From Mameliella sp. MMSF_3455 (GTDB lineage Bacteria; Pseudomonadota; Alphaproteobacteria; Rhodobacterales; Rhodobacteraceae), in the NCBI RefSeq assembly GCF_030733205.1, contig NZ_JASHJL010000025.1, positions 1-64,000 on the forward strand: a stretch of 64,000 nt of DNA, in the 5' to 3' direction. The notes under the pieces are model-generated. The model saw nothing but the letters and a program-made list of their open reading frames with translations. It ran no database searches and was not told where the DNA came from. The translations under genes were made by a program, and so were the position numbers. Positions 25,444-33,418 of the stretch are shown piece after piece. Every line of letters starts with the position of its first letter. Positions within the stretch are counted from its first letter, which is position 1.

Positions 25444-26826
25444 TCAGCCCACATCTCCCATCGGCAGACGGATCTCGAAGCAGGTGCCGGTTTCGTCCGT
25501 GCGCGCCAGCCTCAGGTTGCCGCCATGCCCACGGACCAGTTCGGCCACGATTGCCAGGCCCAGCCCCGAGCCGCCCTTGCGCACACCGCCCTGGAACGGC
25601 TGGAACAGGTGATCGCGTGCCTTGGGCGGCAGGCCGGGACCGGTGTCGGTCACAGTGATGACCCAATCCGCATCCTCGATCCGCGCGGCAATGTTGATCT
25701 CTCCCGACTGCGAGGTCGCCACGATGGCCTGCCGCGCATTGCGGACCATGTTCGACAGGGCCCGGTAGATCTGTTCCGGATCGCCGCGCACCATCAATCC
25801 GGCCGGGATATCCTCGCTCAGCGAGACGTCGGCCTCGCCGATGGCCAGCCTCTCGGCCTCGAGCACCTCGTTGGTCAACTCCGCCAGGTTGAACAGGGTC
25901 ATCACCGGCGCTGGCTCCTCGGCACGGCCAAAGGCCAGCGTGCTCTCGCAAAGCGAAACTGCACGGGTGATCGAATTGACCAGCTTGGGCGCCATGCGCT
26001 TGACCGCCGGATCCTCGGACATTTCGATCCGGTCGGTGAACAGCTGCGCGCTGGTCAGGATGTTGCGCAGGTCATGGCTGACCCGGGCCACCGCACCGCC
26101 CAGTTGCGCCAGCCGATCCTTCTGACGCAGGGCCTGGGTCAGCTGCGTCTGAAGGGATTGCAGCGACTCCTCTGCCTCGCGCAGCTCTCGCACCGTGGCG
26201 GAGGGCGTGATGATCCGCCGCGCGTCCTCGGGCGCCTCGGCATAGGCACCGATATGACCGACCACGCCCTTGATCGGCTTGACCAGCAAGGATCGCACCG
26301 CCAGGAACAGCAGCCCGGCGGTGATGATCGAGATCGCCGCCGAGAGCAGCAGGATGCGCAGGCCGTAGTCGATCATCGCGGATCGCAGGGGGGCGCTGTC
26401 CATCGTGACCTCGATCAGCTCTCCTCCATCGCGCAGCGGATCACCGATCACCCGGATCACCTGCATTTCGGGGTCGACCAGACAAAGGATGGCATCGCGC
26501 ATCAGCACCCATGCCGTCGCATCGCGCAGGTCGAAGGTCTGGGTCACCTCGCCCGGTATCGGAGAGGACAGCATCAACTGACGGATCTCGTCTCGCCGCA
26601 GCACCACGTTGAAGACGCCCGCGTTGTCCAGCAGTTCCTTCTCCAGCTCCGGCTCGATCATTTCGTCGGCCAACAAGGCCAACGAGGCGATCTGTGCCCG
26701 TTCCAGCCGAGCCAGCAGGTAGTCCTCGCGGAAGCGCGCCACCGACGGGACAAAGATCAACACCTCGGCCACCATCACGAAGATGATGGTGAGGATCAGG
26801 AAACGTCCGGAAAGCGAGTTGACCAT
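25444..26826 (-). CDS. Membrane sensor histidine kinase
   Basis: This 460-residue kinase has transmembrane helices at about 8-28 and 157-178 enclosing a periplasmic sensor of about 130 residues with no recognised domain. A HAMP-like linker with a coiled coil follows (about 180-242). The HisKA H-box is VSHDLRN (His251), and the HATPase domain has an N-box at ALSNMVRNARQAI, G1 DTGPGLP and G2 GGSGLGLAI. All catalytic motifs are intact. No response-regulator gene is adjacent, so it is an orphan by position. The gene starts 12 bases after the flavoprotein gene stop and could be its co-transcribed partner. Confidence 0.93.
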   Translation of the reverse strand: MVNSLSGRFLILTIIFVMVAEVLIFVPSVARFREDYLLARLERAQIASLALLADEMIEPELEKELLDNAGVFNVVLRRDEIRQLMLSSPIPGEVTQTFDLRDATAWVLMRDAILCLVDPEMQVIRVIGDPLRDGGELIEVTMDSAPLRSAMIDYGLRILLLSAAISIITAGLLFLAVRSLLVKPIKGVVGHIGAYAEAPEDARRIITPSATVRELREAEESLQSLQTQLTQALRQKDRLAQLGGAVARVSHDLRNILTSAQLFTDRIEMSEDPAVKRMAPKLVNSITRAVSLCESTLAFGRAEEPAPVMTLFNLAELTNEVLEAERLAIGEADVSLSEDIPAGLMVRGDPEQIYRALSNMVRNARQAIVATSQSGEINIAARIEDADWVITVTDTGPGLPPKARDHLFQPFQGGVRKGGSGLGLAIVAELVRGHGGNLRLARTDETGTCFEIRLPMGDVG

Positions 26827-26838
26827 GTCCTACCGTGT

Positions 26839-28257
26839 TCAGGGCAGCCAGCGCTGGACCAGCCGCACCACCTTCTTGACCGTCTCGTTTTCGAACAGCC
26901 TGGGAGAGAAATAGGCCCCCGCGGCGCGTTTGTTAATCTCCCCGATGGTCGGATAGGGCGAAACCATGTTCGAGACCGCGCTCATCTTGAGCCCGTTGGC
27001 GATCACCAGAGACCAAAGATTGATCAGTTCCCCGGCCTGGTGCCCCACGATCGACACGCCCACGGGCCGGCCTCTGACCACCATGACCTTGATGACACCG
27101 CGCGTTCTGCGTTCGGCAATGGCCCGGTCGTTATGATGGTAGTCGAACCGCGCCACTTCCATCCGGTCGCCATATGCCCTACGCGCCGCCTCCTCTGTCA
27201 GGCCCACCTGCGCCAGCTCGGGCTGGGTGTAGGTGGCCCAAGGAATGTGATCCGTCTTTGCCTTTGCCGGCAGCCCAAAAAGGGCAGAACGGATGACGAT
27301 CCCGGCGTGATAGCCGGCCACATGGGTGAATTGCATTCCACCGGCCACGTCACCGATGGCATAAACCCGGGAATTGGTCGTCTTCAGGCTGGCGTCCACC
27401 TTGATGCCCGTCTTGGTGGTTTCGATTCCCGCGGCCTCCAGGCCCAGACTGTCGATATTCGGTTTTCGCCCCACAGCCACCAGCAGGTGAGAGCCGCGGA
27501 AGACGCGCCCGTCCTTGACCTCCACCTCGATGGCACCCGCCGTGCCGCGCACCTCTTGCGCCAAGGCCTCTTCGGCGATCTCGACGCCTTCGGCCCGCAG
27601 GGTCTGCAGAACGATCCCGGCAAGTTCCGGGTCATCCTTGCCAAGCGCCTTGGCGCCTTCGATCACCGTCACGGAACTGCCCAGCCGCCGATGCGCCTGC
27701 GCCATCTCCATCCCGATGGGACCACCGCCGATGATCAACAGATGTTCCGGACGCTCGCGCAGCTCCCACAGCGTTTCATTGGTCAGGTAGGGCACGCCAT
27801 CCAGCCCCGGGATCGGCGGCACAAGCGGAGAGGACCCGGTGGCAACCACGATTCGCCTCGCGGTAATACGATAGTCGCCCGCCTCGACCTCACGGTCAGA
27901 CACGAAACGCCCGAATTCGCGGATCACGCGCACGCCAAAACCCTCGAACCGTTCCTGGCTGTCCACGGGTTCGATCTGGGAAATCACGTCGGCGACGTGT
28001 TCCTTGGCAGCGGCATAATCGACCTGCGGCACGGCATCAGCGACGCCGTAGACAGCGGCATGTTCCATCCCGTGCGCCACCTTGGCGCTGGCGATCAGCG
28101 CCTTCGACGGCACGCAACCGTAATTCAGGCAATCCCCGCCCATCTTGTGACCTTCAAGCAGGAGCACATCGGCACCCATCTGGCTGGCCCCCGCAGCCAC
28201 CGACAGGCCACCGGAACCGGCGCCGAGGATCAGCAGATCACACTTCAGCTTTTCCAT
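26839..28257 (-). CDS. Flavoprotein disulfide reductase-like (mercuric reductase/Lpd family)
   Basis: This 472-residue class I pyridine nucleotide-disulfide oxidoreductase has an FAD-binding LGAGSGGLSVA, redox disulfide GGDCLNYGC (Cys43, Cys48), an NAD(P)-binding IGGGPIGMEMAQ, a second FAD motif AIGDVAGG, and the C-terminal dimerisation domain. In true dihydrolipoamide, glutathione or mercuric reductases the C-terminal domain gives a catalytic His-Glu pair (HxHPTxxE); here it reads SPYPTIGE, so the His is missing. There are no N-terminal HMA or extra Cys pairs, so mercury reduction is unlikely. The start (ATG 28257, or GTG 28263) overlaps or abuts the TVP38 gene. This pairing occurs widely in bacteria, but its substrate is unknown. 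Confidence 0.9.
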   Translation of the reverse strand: MEKLKCDLLILGAGSGGLSVAAGASQMGADVLLLEGHKMGGDCLNYGCVPSKALIASAKVAHGMEHAAVYGVADAVPQVDYAAAKEHVADVISQIEPVDSQERFEGFGVRVIREFGRFVSDREVEAGDYRITARRIVVATGSSPLVPPIPGLDGVPYLTNETLWELRERPEHLLIIGGGPIGMEMAQAHRRLGSSVTVIEGAKALGKDDPELAGIVLQTLRAEGVEIAEEALAQEVRGTAGAIEVEVKDGRVFRGSHLLVAVGRKPNIDSLGLEAAGIETTKTGIKVDASLKTTNSRVYAIGDVAGGMQFTHVAGYHAGIVIRSALFGLPAKAKTDHIPWATYTQPELAQVGLTEEAARRAYGDRMEVARFDYHHNDRAIAERRTRGVIKVMVVRGRPVGVSIVGHQAGELINLWSLVIANGLKMSAVSNMVSPYPTIGEINKRAAGAYFSPRLFENETVKKVVRLVQRWLP

Positions 28258-28259
28258 GA

Positions 28260-28991
28260 TCACAGCCCCTTCTTGCCGCGCACGGCCTTCAGCACGATCG
28301 GCAGCGCCGACAGCACGGCCAACCCAAGGATCGGCCCGATCACATGCGGCGCAAAGATGATGCCCAGATCCGGCGTCTCACCACGTTCGAACACCTCACC
28401 GAGGCCCGCGCCGACAGAGGTATAGACCACCGCGCCCGGAATGATGCCCAGGAAGGTCGAGATGACATAGCGGTGCACCGGGACCTCGAGAAAGGCGGGA
28501 ACGAGGTTCGCGACGAAGAAAGGCACCGCCGGGACCAGCCGGATCAGGAACAGCATCGACCACTGGTTCTCGTCGATGCCCTCCTTGATCTTTTTCACCA
28601 TGCCCTGCGAATGTTCCAGCCTGTCTCCCAGGCGCGCGCCCACTCCCCAGCGGGCGGCGAGGAAAATCCCCGTGGCGCCCAGCGTGGCGGCGGTCACGTT
28701 GTAAAGCGCCCCGGGAAAGGTCGCAAAGAGGAACCCGCCGGTGAGCGTGGCAATGGTGGCCCCCGGCAGCGAAAACCCGACGATGACGACGTAGACCGCC
28801 ATGAACACGCCCAGCGTCAGCAGGTAATTCGCGTCGCGGAATGCCAGCAGTGCCTCGCGATTGTCCGCCAGCGTCTGGAAACTCAGCAGGTCGCCCAGCG
28901 TGAAATATCCGATGACTGCCACGATTAGGATGGCCAGCAGGGGCAGGTGGCGTCGGAGGCCGGGTTGGGGCGTATCGGTCATGTCACTCAT
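28260..28991 (-). CDS. TVP38/TMEM64 (DedA-like) membrane protein
   Basis: This 243-residue integral membrane protein has about five or six hydrophobic segments. The VTT/SNARE-associated core includes FSLPGATIATLTGGFLFA, GALYNVTAATLGATGIFLAARWG and the conserved RLVPAVPFFVANLVPA. Related proteins are lipid scramblase-like or transport unknown solutes. Two near starts exist (28991 and 28982), and the longer is given. It precedes and is translationally close to the flavoprotein gene, suggesting a membrane-linked redox pair. Regulation is not visible; a 390-base divergent interval separates it from rpmH. Confidence 0.9.
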   Translation of the reverse strand: MSDMTDTPQPGLRRHLPLLAILIVAVIGYFTLGDLLSFQTLADNREALLAFRDANYLLTLGVFMAVYVVIVGFSLPGATIATLTGGFLFATFPGALYNVTAATLGATGIFLAARWGVGARLGDRLEHSQGMVKKIKEGIDENQWSMLFLIRLVPAVPFFVANLVPAFLEVPVHRYVISTFLGIIPGAVVYTSVGAGLGEVFERGETPDLGIIFAPHVIGPILGLAVLSALPIVLKAVRGKKGL

Positions 28992-29381
28992 CGTCTGGAG
29001 CCTTTGGGTTGCGTCAGGGGCACCGCATAGATGCCCCCGGAGCCTCCGGCAAAACAGCCGTCTCACGCCCGCTTGATCCGGCTTGTGCCCCAGCGTGAGA
29101 AATTCACGCCTGAAAGGCCAGAGTGAAACATTTCGCGGGCCTTGCCACATGCAAGTGTTGCAGTCGAAACAGGAAGGACGCAAAATTGCGGGGCACCGAT
29201 GGCCGTCCCCTCGCTGCCTTTGCGGCTGGCCGAACGCCCCGCTGCCCATATGGCAGGCGCCCGCGCCGGGGCAAAAAAACCATGACACCCATTTGACAGG
29301 GGCCGCCCGCCCCCCTATAGGCAGGGCTTCGAATTTCCTGCACCCGACTCGACTCGGGGGCATTGAACCGGAGTAGCCGCG
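28992..29381. other. Intergenic interval between TVP38 gene and rpmH
   Basis: No protein gene is visible over 390 bases. The right end holds the rpmH promoter, listed separately. A small inverted repeat (CGTGA-GAAAT-TCACG at about 29094-29108) and CA/TG-rich DNA lie in the middle. The left end should carry the promoter of the minus-strand TVP38 gene, but no clear -35/-10 pair was found there. Confidence 0.4.
29293..29321 (+). promoter_or_regulatory. Consensus sigma-70 promoter for rpmH-rnpA-yidD
   Basis: TTGACA at 29293-29298 and TATAGG at 29316-29321 are separated by 17 bases, an almost perfect housekeeping promoter. Transcription would begin near 29328, leaving a leader of about 55 bases before the rpmH ATG. 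The strength fits a ribosomal protein gene. Confidence 0.85.
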
Positions 29382-29516
29382 ATGAAACGCACCTTCCAGC
29401 CGTCGAACCTCGTCCGCAAGCGTCGCCACGGGTTCCGCGCCCGCATGGCCACCAAGGCCGGCCGCAAGATCCTGAACGCGCGCCGCGCCCGCGGCCGCAA
29501 GAGCCTGAGCGCCTGA
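29382..29516 (+). CDS. rpmH: Ribosomal protein bL34
   Basis: This 44-residue, very basic protein of the 50S subunit has the sequence [18 protein letters not shown], then [18 protein letters not shown], the universal L34 pattern. It is preceded by a consensus promoter and followed after 29 bases by rnpA, the conserved bacterial order. Confidence 0.98.
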
Positions 29517-29545
29517 TCCCCACGCCGCCCACAGCGGAGCGGGAG

Positions 29546-29944
29546 ATGAACGCCGACAAAAAAAAAACCGCCACGGATCGATCCGAGGCGGCCTTTTTGC
29601 CGTTGACGGTTCTGGCCCGGCGCGCCGATTTTTTGCGCGCGGCCCGTGCCCGGCGCGCCCCGACAGAGGGCTTCCTGCTGCAAGCCCGCCAACGTCCGAA
29701 GGGTGAGGCAGAGGGTATCCGCGTCGGCTTCACCTGCTCCAAGAAGGTGGGCAACGCCGTTGCCCGCAACCGGGCCAAGCGTCGGCTTCGCGAAATCGCG
29801 CGCCTGATCCTGCCCGAGCACGGCCGCGACGGCTGGGACTATGTCTTGATCGGCCGCGCGGAAAAGACCGCCTGGCGTGACTTTGCCGCCCTGCAGGCAG
29901 ACTTGCGCCATGCCCTGCGCAAGGTGCACGGTGGCAGCAGATGA
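29546..29944 (+). CDS. rnpA: Ribonuclease P protein component
   Basis: This 132-residue basic subunit assists the RNase P RNA in removing tRNA 5' leaders. The core motif [16 protein letters not shown] (RNxxKRxxRE) and the preceding [10 protein letters not shown] are intact. ATG at 29546 follows a purine-rich GGAGCGGGAG. An uninterrupted run of ten A (29558-29567) lies in codons 5-8, encoding Lys repeats, just after the start; such runs are rare at this GC content and could allow slippage. The stop overlaps yidD as ATGA. Confidence 0.96.
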   Translation: MNADKKKTATDRSEAAFLPLTVLARRADFLRAARARRAPTEGFLLQARQRPKGEAEGIRVGFTCSKKVGNAVARNRAKRRLREIARLILPEHGRDGWDYVLIGRAEKTAWRDFAALQADLRHALRKVHGGSR

Positions 29945-30162
29945 GCCCCCTCGCCCATATCGTCGCCCTGCCCGTGCGCGCCTATCGCCTCGTGCTCAGC
30001 CCCTGGGTCGGCCACGGGTGCCGCTTTCATCCCACCTGCTCCGTCTATGCTCTGGAAGCGCTGGAAAGGCACGGCGCTTTCAAGGGCAGCTGGCTTGCCG
30101 CGCGACGCATTGCCCGCTGTCATCCCTGGGGCGGCTCCGGCATCGACAACGTGCCCGATTGA
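29941..30162 (+). CDS. yidD: Membrane protein insertion efficiency factor YidD
   Basis: This 73-residue protein of the YidD family helps YidC-dependent insertion at the inner membrane. The family core is [19 protein letters not shown], then [16 protein letters not shown] and [14 protein letters not shown], with the conserved Cys residues. The start overlaps the rnpA stop as ATGA. yidC lies 3.3 kb downstream, with ttcA and an EAL gene in between. Confidence 0.97.
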   Translation: MSPLAHIVALPVRAYRLVLSPWVGHGCRFHPTCSVYALEALERHGAFKGSWLAARRIARCHPWGGSGIDNVPD

Positions 30163-30281
30163 CCACAGCCACGGGCACTATTGCCCGAGGCGCCCGCACT
30201 TTCCGATAAACATGTATCCTTTTCGACCGGGTTCGGCTAACGACCCCGCAGAGACCACGCATCAACACCGGGAGGTCCGAC

Positions 30282-30365
30282 ATGAACGATCAGACTTTCT
30301 CGCGCCGCGCGGCCTCGCTTGAAGCGACCTGGGGCAACGGCTTTCGCCGATCCCTCAAGGGCTAA
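30282..30365 (+). CDS. Putative 27-residue small protein or leader peptide
   Basis: A short frame MNDQTFSRRAASLEATWGNG, ending FRRSLKG, begins 6 bases after a strong GGGAGG ribosome site in the otherwise gene-free interval after yidD. It is basic and amphipathic in appearance, without hydrophobic segment. The excellent ribosome site and ATG argue for translation. It may be a small protein, or a leader controlling the downstream small gene and ttcA. I know no family for it. Confidence 0.45.
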   Translation: MNDQTFSRRAASLEATWGNGFRRSLKG

Positions 30366-30508
30366 GACCGCTTCACTTCCGGCCCCGCCTGACACGGGCC
30401 GTATTCCAACCAACCATCGCTGACTCTCACGCCCGGGCTCCCCCGTGCGTCGTCAGTCCATTTCAAACCAGACCAGGAGTCCGGCCGTTTTCGCGCCGGG
30501 AATCACTT

Positions 30509-30763
30509 ATGATCAATCCAACAGTCGCTCCACATCCGAGCACCGACATTGCCTCCACCATCGCGCAACACGGCGCGGTCAAGGTACTTGCCGCCGCCCT
30601 GGCCGCGCTGTTCCGCCCCCCGAGAATGCGGCCTCCGCCACAGTTTGCAGAAGATCTGACCGATCATCTCAGGCGGGACGTCGGCCTGCCGCCAAAGTCT
30701 TGGGCGGACAGACGCCGGACGGCGCCCCTCTTCATTCCGATGACGGTTCCCAGCCCGCGATAA
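30509..30763 (+). CDS. Small conserved-type protein with C-terminal LRRDVGL motif
   Basis: This 84-residue product has a central Ala-rich helix ([16 protein letters not shown]) and then [20 protein letters not shown]. The LRRD(I/V)GL ending resembles DUF1127-type and related small alphaproteobacterial proteins, in which an Arg-rich helix precedes D(I/V)GL. ATG at 30509 has GGGAA about 8 bases upstream. The gene ends 38 bases before ttcA. Function is unknown; family assignment is tentative. Confidence 0.6.
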   Translation: MINPTVAPHPSTDIASTIAQHGAVKVLAAALAALFRPPRMRPPPQFAEDLTDHLRRDVGLPPKSWADRRRTAPLFIPMTVPSPR

Positions 30764-30801
30764 CGCTTGCCCAAGTCGCGGCGGGGACGTATCCCCGCCG
30801 C

Positions 30802-31665
30802 ATGCTGGATGATGCCGACGACATTCACCCCCTGTTCCACGGGGCGCCCAAGACCACCGAGTTCAAGAAGCTCCGCAAGCGGATCGTGCAGAACGTGCGC
30901 GGGGCCGTAGAGCAATACGGCATGATCGAGGAAGGGGCCAAATGGCTTGTCTGCCTGTCCGGCGGCAAGGACAGCTACACGCTGCTTGCGGTCCTGCACG
31001 AGCTGAAGTGGCGCGGGCTGCTGCCGGTCGAAATCCTGGCGTGCAACCTCGACCAGGGCCAGCCGGGCTTTCCGGCAACCGTCCTTCCGGAATTCCTGGA
31101 AAAAATGCAGGTGCCCCACCGGATCGAGTACCAGGACACCTATTCCATCGTGGTCGACAAAGTGCCCCAGGGCCGGACCTACTGCGCGCTCTGTTCGCGC
31201 CTGCGGCGGGGCAATCTATACCGGATCGCGCGCGAAGAGGGCTGTTCGGCCGTGGTCCTGGGCCATCACCGGGATGACATCCTGGAAACCTTCTTCATGA
31301 ACCTGTTCCACGGCGGGCGCTTGGCGACCATGCCGCCGAAACTTGTCAACGAAGAGCGCGACCTGTTCGTTTACCGTCCGTTGGCACATGTGGCAGAGGC
31401 GGACTGCGACCGATTCGCGCGGGCGATGAACTATCCGATCATTCCCTGCGACCTCTGTGGCAGCCAGGACGGCCTGCAGCGCCAGCAGGTCAAGCAAATC
31501 CTTGATGCATGGGAGAAAAACGCCCCCGGAAGGCGTCAGGTCATGTTCCGGGCGCTGATGAACGTGCGCCCCTCGCACATGCTGGACCCGACGCTTTTCG
31601 ACTTTGCCGGCCTCATGCGAGACATGGAATCGCCCAATTCGTTGAAAAACCCGGAGCCGCGTTAA
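30802..31665 (+). CDS. ttcA: tRNA 2-thiocytidine biosynthesis protein TtcA
   Basis: This 287-residue enzyme thiolates C32 of certain tRNAs. The PP-loop SGGKDS (residues 53-58) binds [14 protein letters not shown] gives the conserved CxxC and CDLCGSQ the third Cys, ligands of a 4Fe-4S cluster; LGHHRDD is family-typical. ATG at 30802 matches usual TtcA length; the frame stays open upstream over the preceding small gene without resembling protein. Class and cofactors are well established for E. coli TtcA. Confidence 0.95.
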   Translation: MLDDADDIHPLFHGAPKTTEFKKLRKRIVQNVRGAVEQYGMIEEGAKWLVCLSGGKDSYTLLAVLHELKWRGLLPVEILACNLDQGQPGFPATVLPEFLEKMQVPHRIEYQDTYSIVVDKVPQGRTYCALCSRLRRGNLYRIAREEGCSAVVLGHHRDDILETFFMNLFHGGRLATMPPKLVNEERDLFVYRPLAHVAEADCDRFARAMNYPIIPCDLCGSQDGLQRQQVKQILDAWEKNAPGRRQVMFRALMNVRPSHMLDPTLFDFAGLMRDMESPNSLKNPEPR

Positions 31666-31699
31666 GAACCGAGTTACCAGCGTCGCCTAGTCTCGCCTC

Positions 31700-33265
31700 A
31701 TGAGGTACAAGGACACGGGCATGTTGGCGTCATTTCGCGCGCTTCCGGCAACCCTGCGCACGGGTATGCGGCGGGGTCTGCAGGGACCACAGGCATTGGC
31801 TTTCCTGCCGGCGGCGGCACTTGCCGCATTCTGGTTGGGCGGTGAGGCGCTCTTGCTGGCGGTTGCCCTGGGCACTCCGGCCATTTTTCTGCTGATCGGC
31901 GTGCCCGCGGGCCGGGGCGATGACCGGGCGGGGACCGATCGGACCGACATCGTCGACAGCATCGCGGCCACGCAACTGGCGCAACAGGCGCTGGATGACG
32001 CGCGCGCGGGCAATCTGGCCACGGCCTGCCTGCTGATCGAGGTCGATGGCCTCACCGAGGTTGCACAGCAAGCGGATGAGGAAACGGTCGATGCCTTGCG
32101 CGAACTGACCCTGGGCCGCCTGCGCAAGACCCTGCGCCGCGACGACGAGGCCGTGCGCCTTGGCGAAACCCGCTTCGTGATCTTCCTCGGCCCGTCGCTG
32201 CGGCTGGATCTCGAGGCGCTGCTGCAACTGGCGGGACGGTTGCAGAACGCGGTCGAGGAACCGGCATCTGTCGGCGATGCCATGCGGTATCTCTCGGGGT
32301 CCGTCGGGTTCTGCGGCAGCCTGCGGCTGAGCAACGACGCGACCGGCAAGCAACTGCTGGAAGCAGCGCAGGTCGCGCTGGAAGAGGCGAGAGCCAATGG
32401 CCCTTCGGCAATCCGCGCCTGGTCTGAGAACATGCGCCGGGCCCACATGGAGCAGCGCTCGCTGCGAAACGAGGTGGACCGCGCCCTGTCGAACGGCCAG
32501 ATCCAGCCCTGGTTCCAACCGCAGATCTGCACCTCGACCGGGGCGATCAGCGGGGTCGAGGCGCTGGCACGCTGGATCCACCCCGAACGCGGCATCGTCC
32601 CCCCCGCGCAATTCTTGCGCGTGCTGGAAGACGCCGGACGCATGGAACACCTGTCAGAGGTCATCCTGCAGCACTCGCTGACCGCCCTGCGCAGCTGGGA
32701 TCAGGCCGGCCTCGACATTCCGCGCGTCAGCGTGAACTTTTCCGACCCGGAACTGCGCGACCCCCGCCTTGTCGACCGCATCCAGTGGGAGTTGGACCGC
32801 TTCGGGCTGACCGCCGAACGGCTGGGAATCGAGGTATTGGAAACCGTGATCGCCGGCGCGCCGGAGGGGATAGTGGCCCGCAACATCGTCGAACTGGGCA
32901 AGATCGGCTGCCATATCGACCTTGACGATTTCGGCACAGGCCATGCGTCGATCACCTCGCTGCGCCGGTTTCGCGTGCACCGGCTCAAGATCGACCGCAG
33001 CTTTGTCACCCGCGTCGACCGGGACGAGGACCAGCACCGGATGCTGGCCGCGGTCCTGGGCATGGCAGACAGACTGGGCCTGGAAACCCTCGCAGAAGGC
33101 GTCGAAAGCGTGGGCGAACACGCGCTGCTGGCCCAGTTGGGCTGCGATCACGTCCAGGGCTTCGGCATCGCGCGCCCGATGCCCGTCGACAAGCTGATCG
33201 ACTGGGCACAGGAACACGACGCCCGGATCGCCGACGCCAGGAAACTGGGCGGCAGCACCGGCTGA
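31700..33265 (+). CDS. c-di-GMP phosphodiesterase: degenerate GGDEF plus intact EAL
   Basis: This 521-residue protein has two N-terminal hydrophobic segments (about 30-68), a GGDEF-like domain (about 85-235) whose active site reads LGETRF instead of GGDEF, and a C-terminal EAL domain (about 255-510). The EAL domain keeps GVEALARW (EAL), VNFSD, DDFGTGHAS, KIDRSF and EGVES, so hydrolysis of c-di-GMP to pGpG is expected, with the dead cyclase half as a regulatory domain. It is membrane-anchored at the inner face. The gene lies between ttcA and yidC. It could influence surface attachment, including the adhesin locus, but no direct link is visible. Confidence 0.92.
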   Translation: MRYKDTGMLASFRALPATLRTGMRRGLQGPQALAFLPAAALAAFWLGGEALLLAVALGTPAIFLLIGVPAGRGDDRAGTDRTDIVDSIAATQLAQQALDDARAGNLATACLLIEVDGLTEVAQQADEETVDALRELTLGRLRKTLRRDDEAVRLGETRFVIFLGPSLRLDLEALLQLAGRLQNAVEEPASVGDAMRYLSGSVGFCGSLRLSNDATGKQLLEAAQVALEEARANGPSAIRAWSENMRRAHMEQRSLRNEVDRALSNGQIQPWFQPQICTSTGAISGVEALARWIHPERGIVPPAQFLRVLEDAGRMEHLSEVILQHSLTALRSWDQAGLDIPRVSVNFSDPELRDPRLVDRIQWELDRFGLTAERLGIEVLETVIAGAPEGIVARNIVELGKIGCHIDLDDFGTGHASITSLRRFRVHRLKIDRSFVTRVDRDEDQHRMLAAVLGMADRLGLETLAEGVESVGEHALLAQLGCDHVQGFGIARPMPVDKLIDWAQEHDARIADARKLGGSTG

Positions 33266-33418
33266 CCCGCAAAGCCCGTTCCAAATCACGCGCCACCCCC
33301 TTGCCCGGTCTCGGCACCCATGTGCCACACCGCCCCGTCCGGCTGGATTCCGCTTGACCTTTGCACTGCGGGACGTTTGAACCCAGCGATGACTTTCAAC
33401 GGATAGGTGGCCGGCCTC

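Noticed and set aside
26839-28257. Mercuric reductase (merA) assignment
   Set aside because: No N-terminal metal-binding domain, no C-terminal vicinal Cys pair and no mer genes nearby; the sequence fits a MerA/Lpd-like family of unknown substrate.
29382-29545. An rnpA start upstream, inside rpmH
   Set aside because: The added residues are a shifted reading of rpmH; the ATG at 29546 with adjacent purine-rich site fits the family length.
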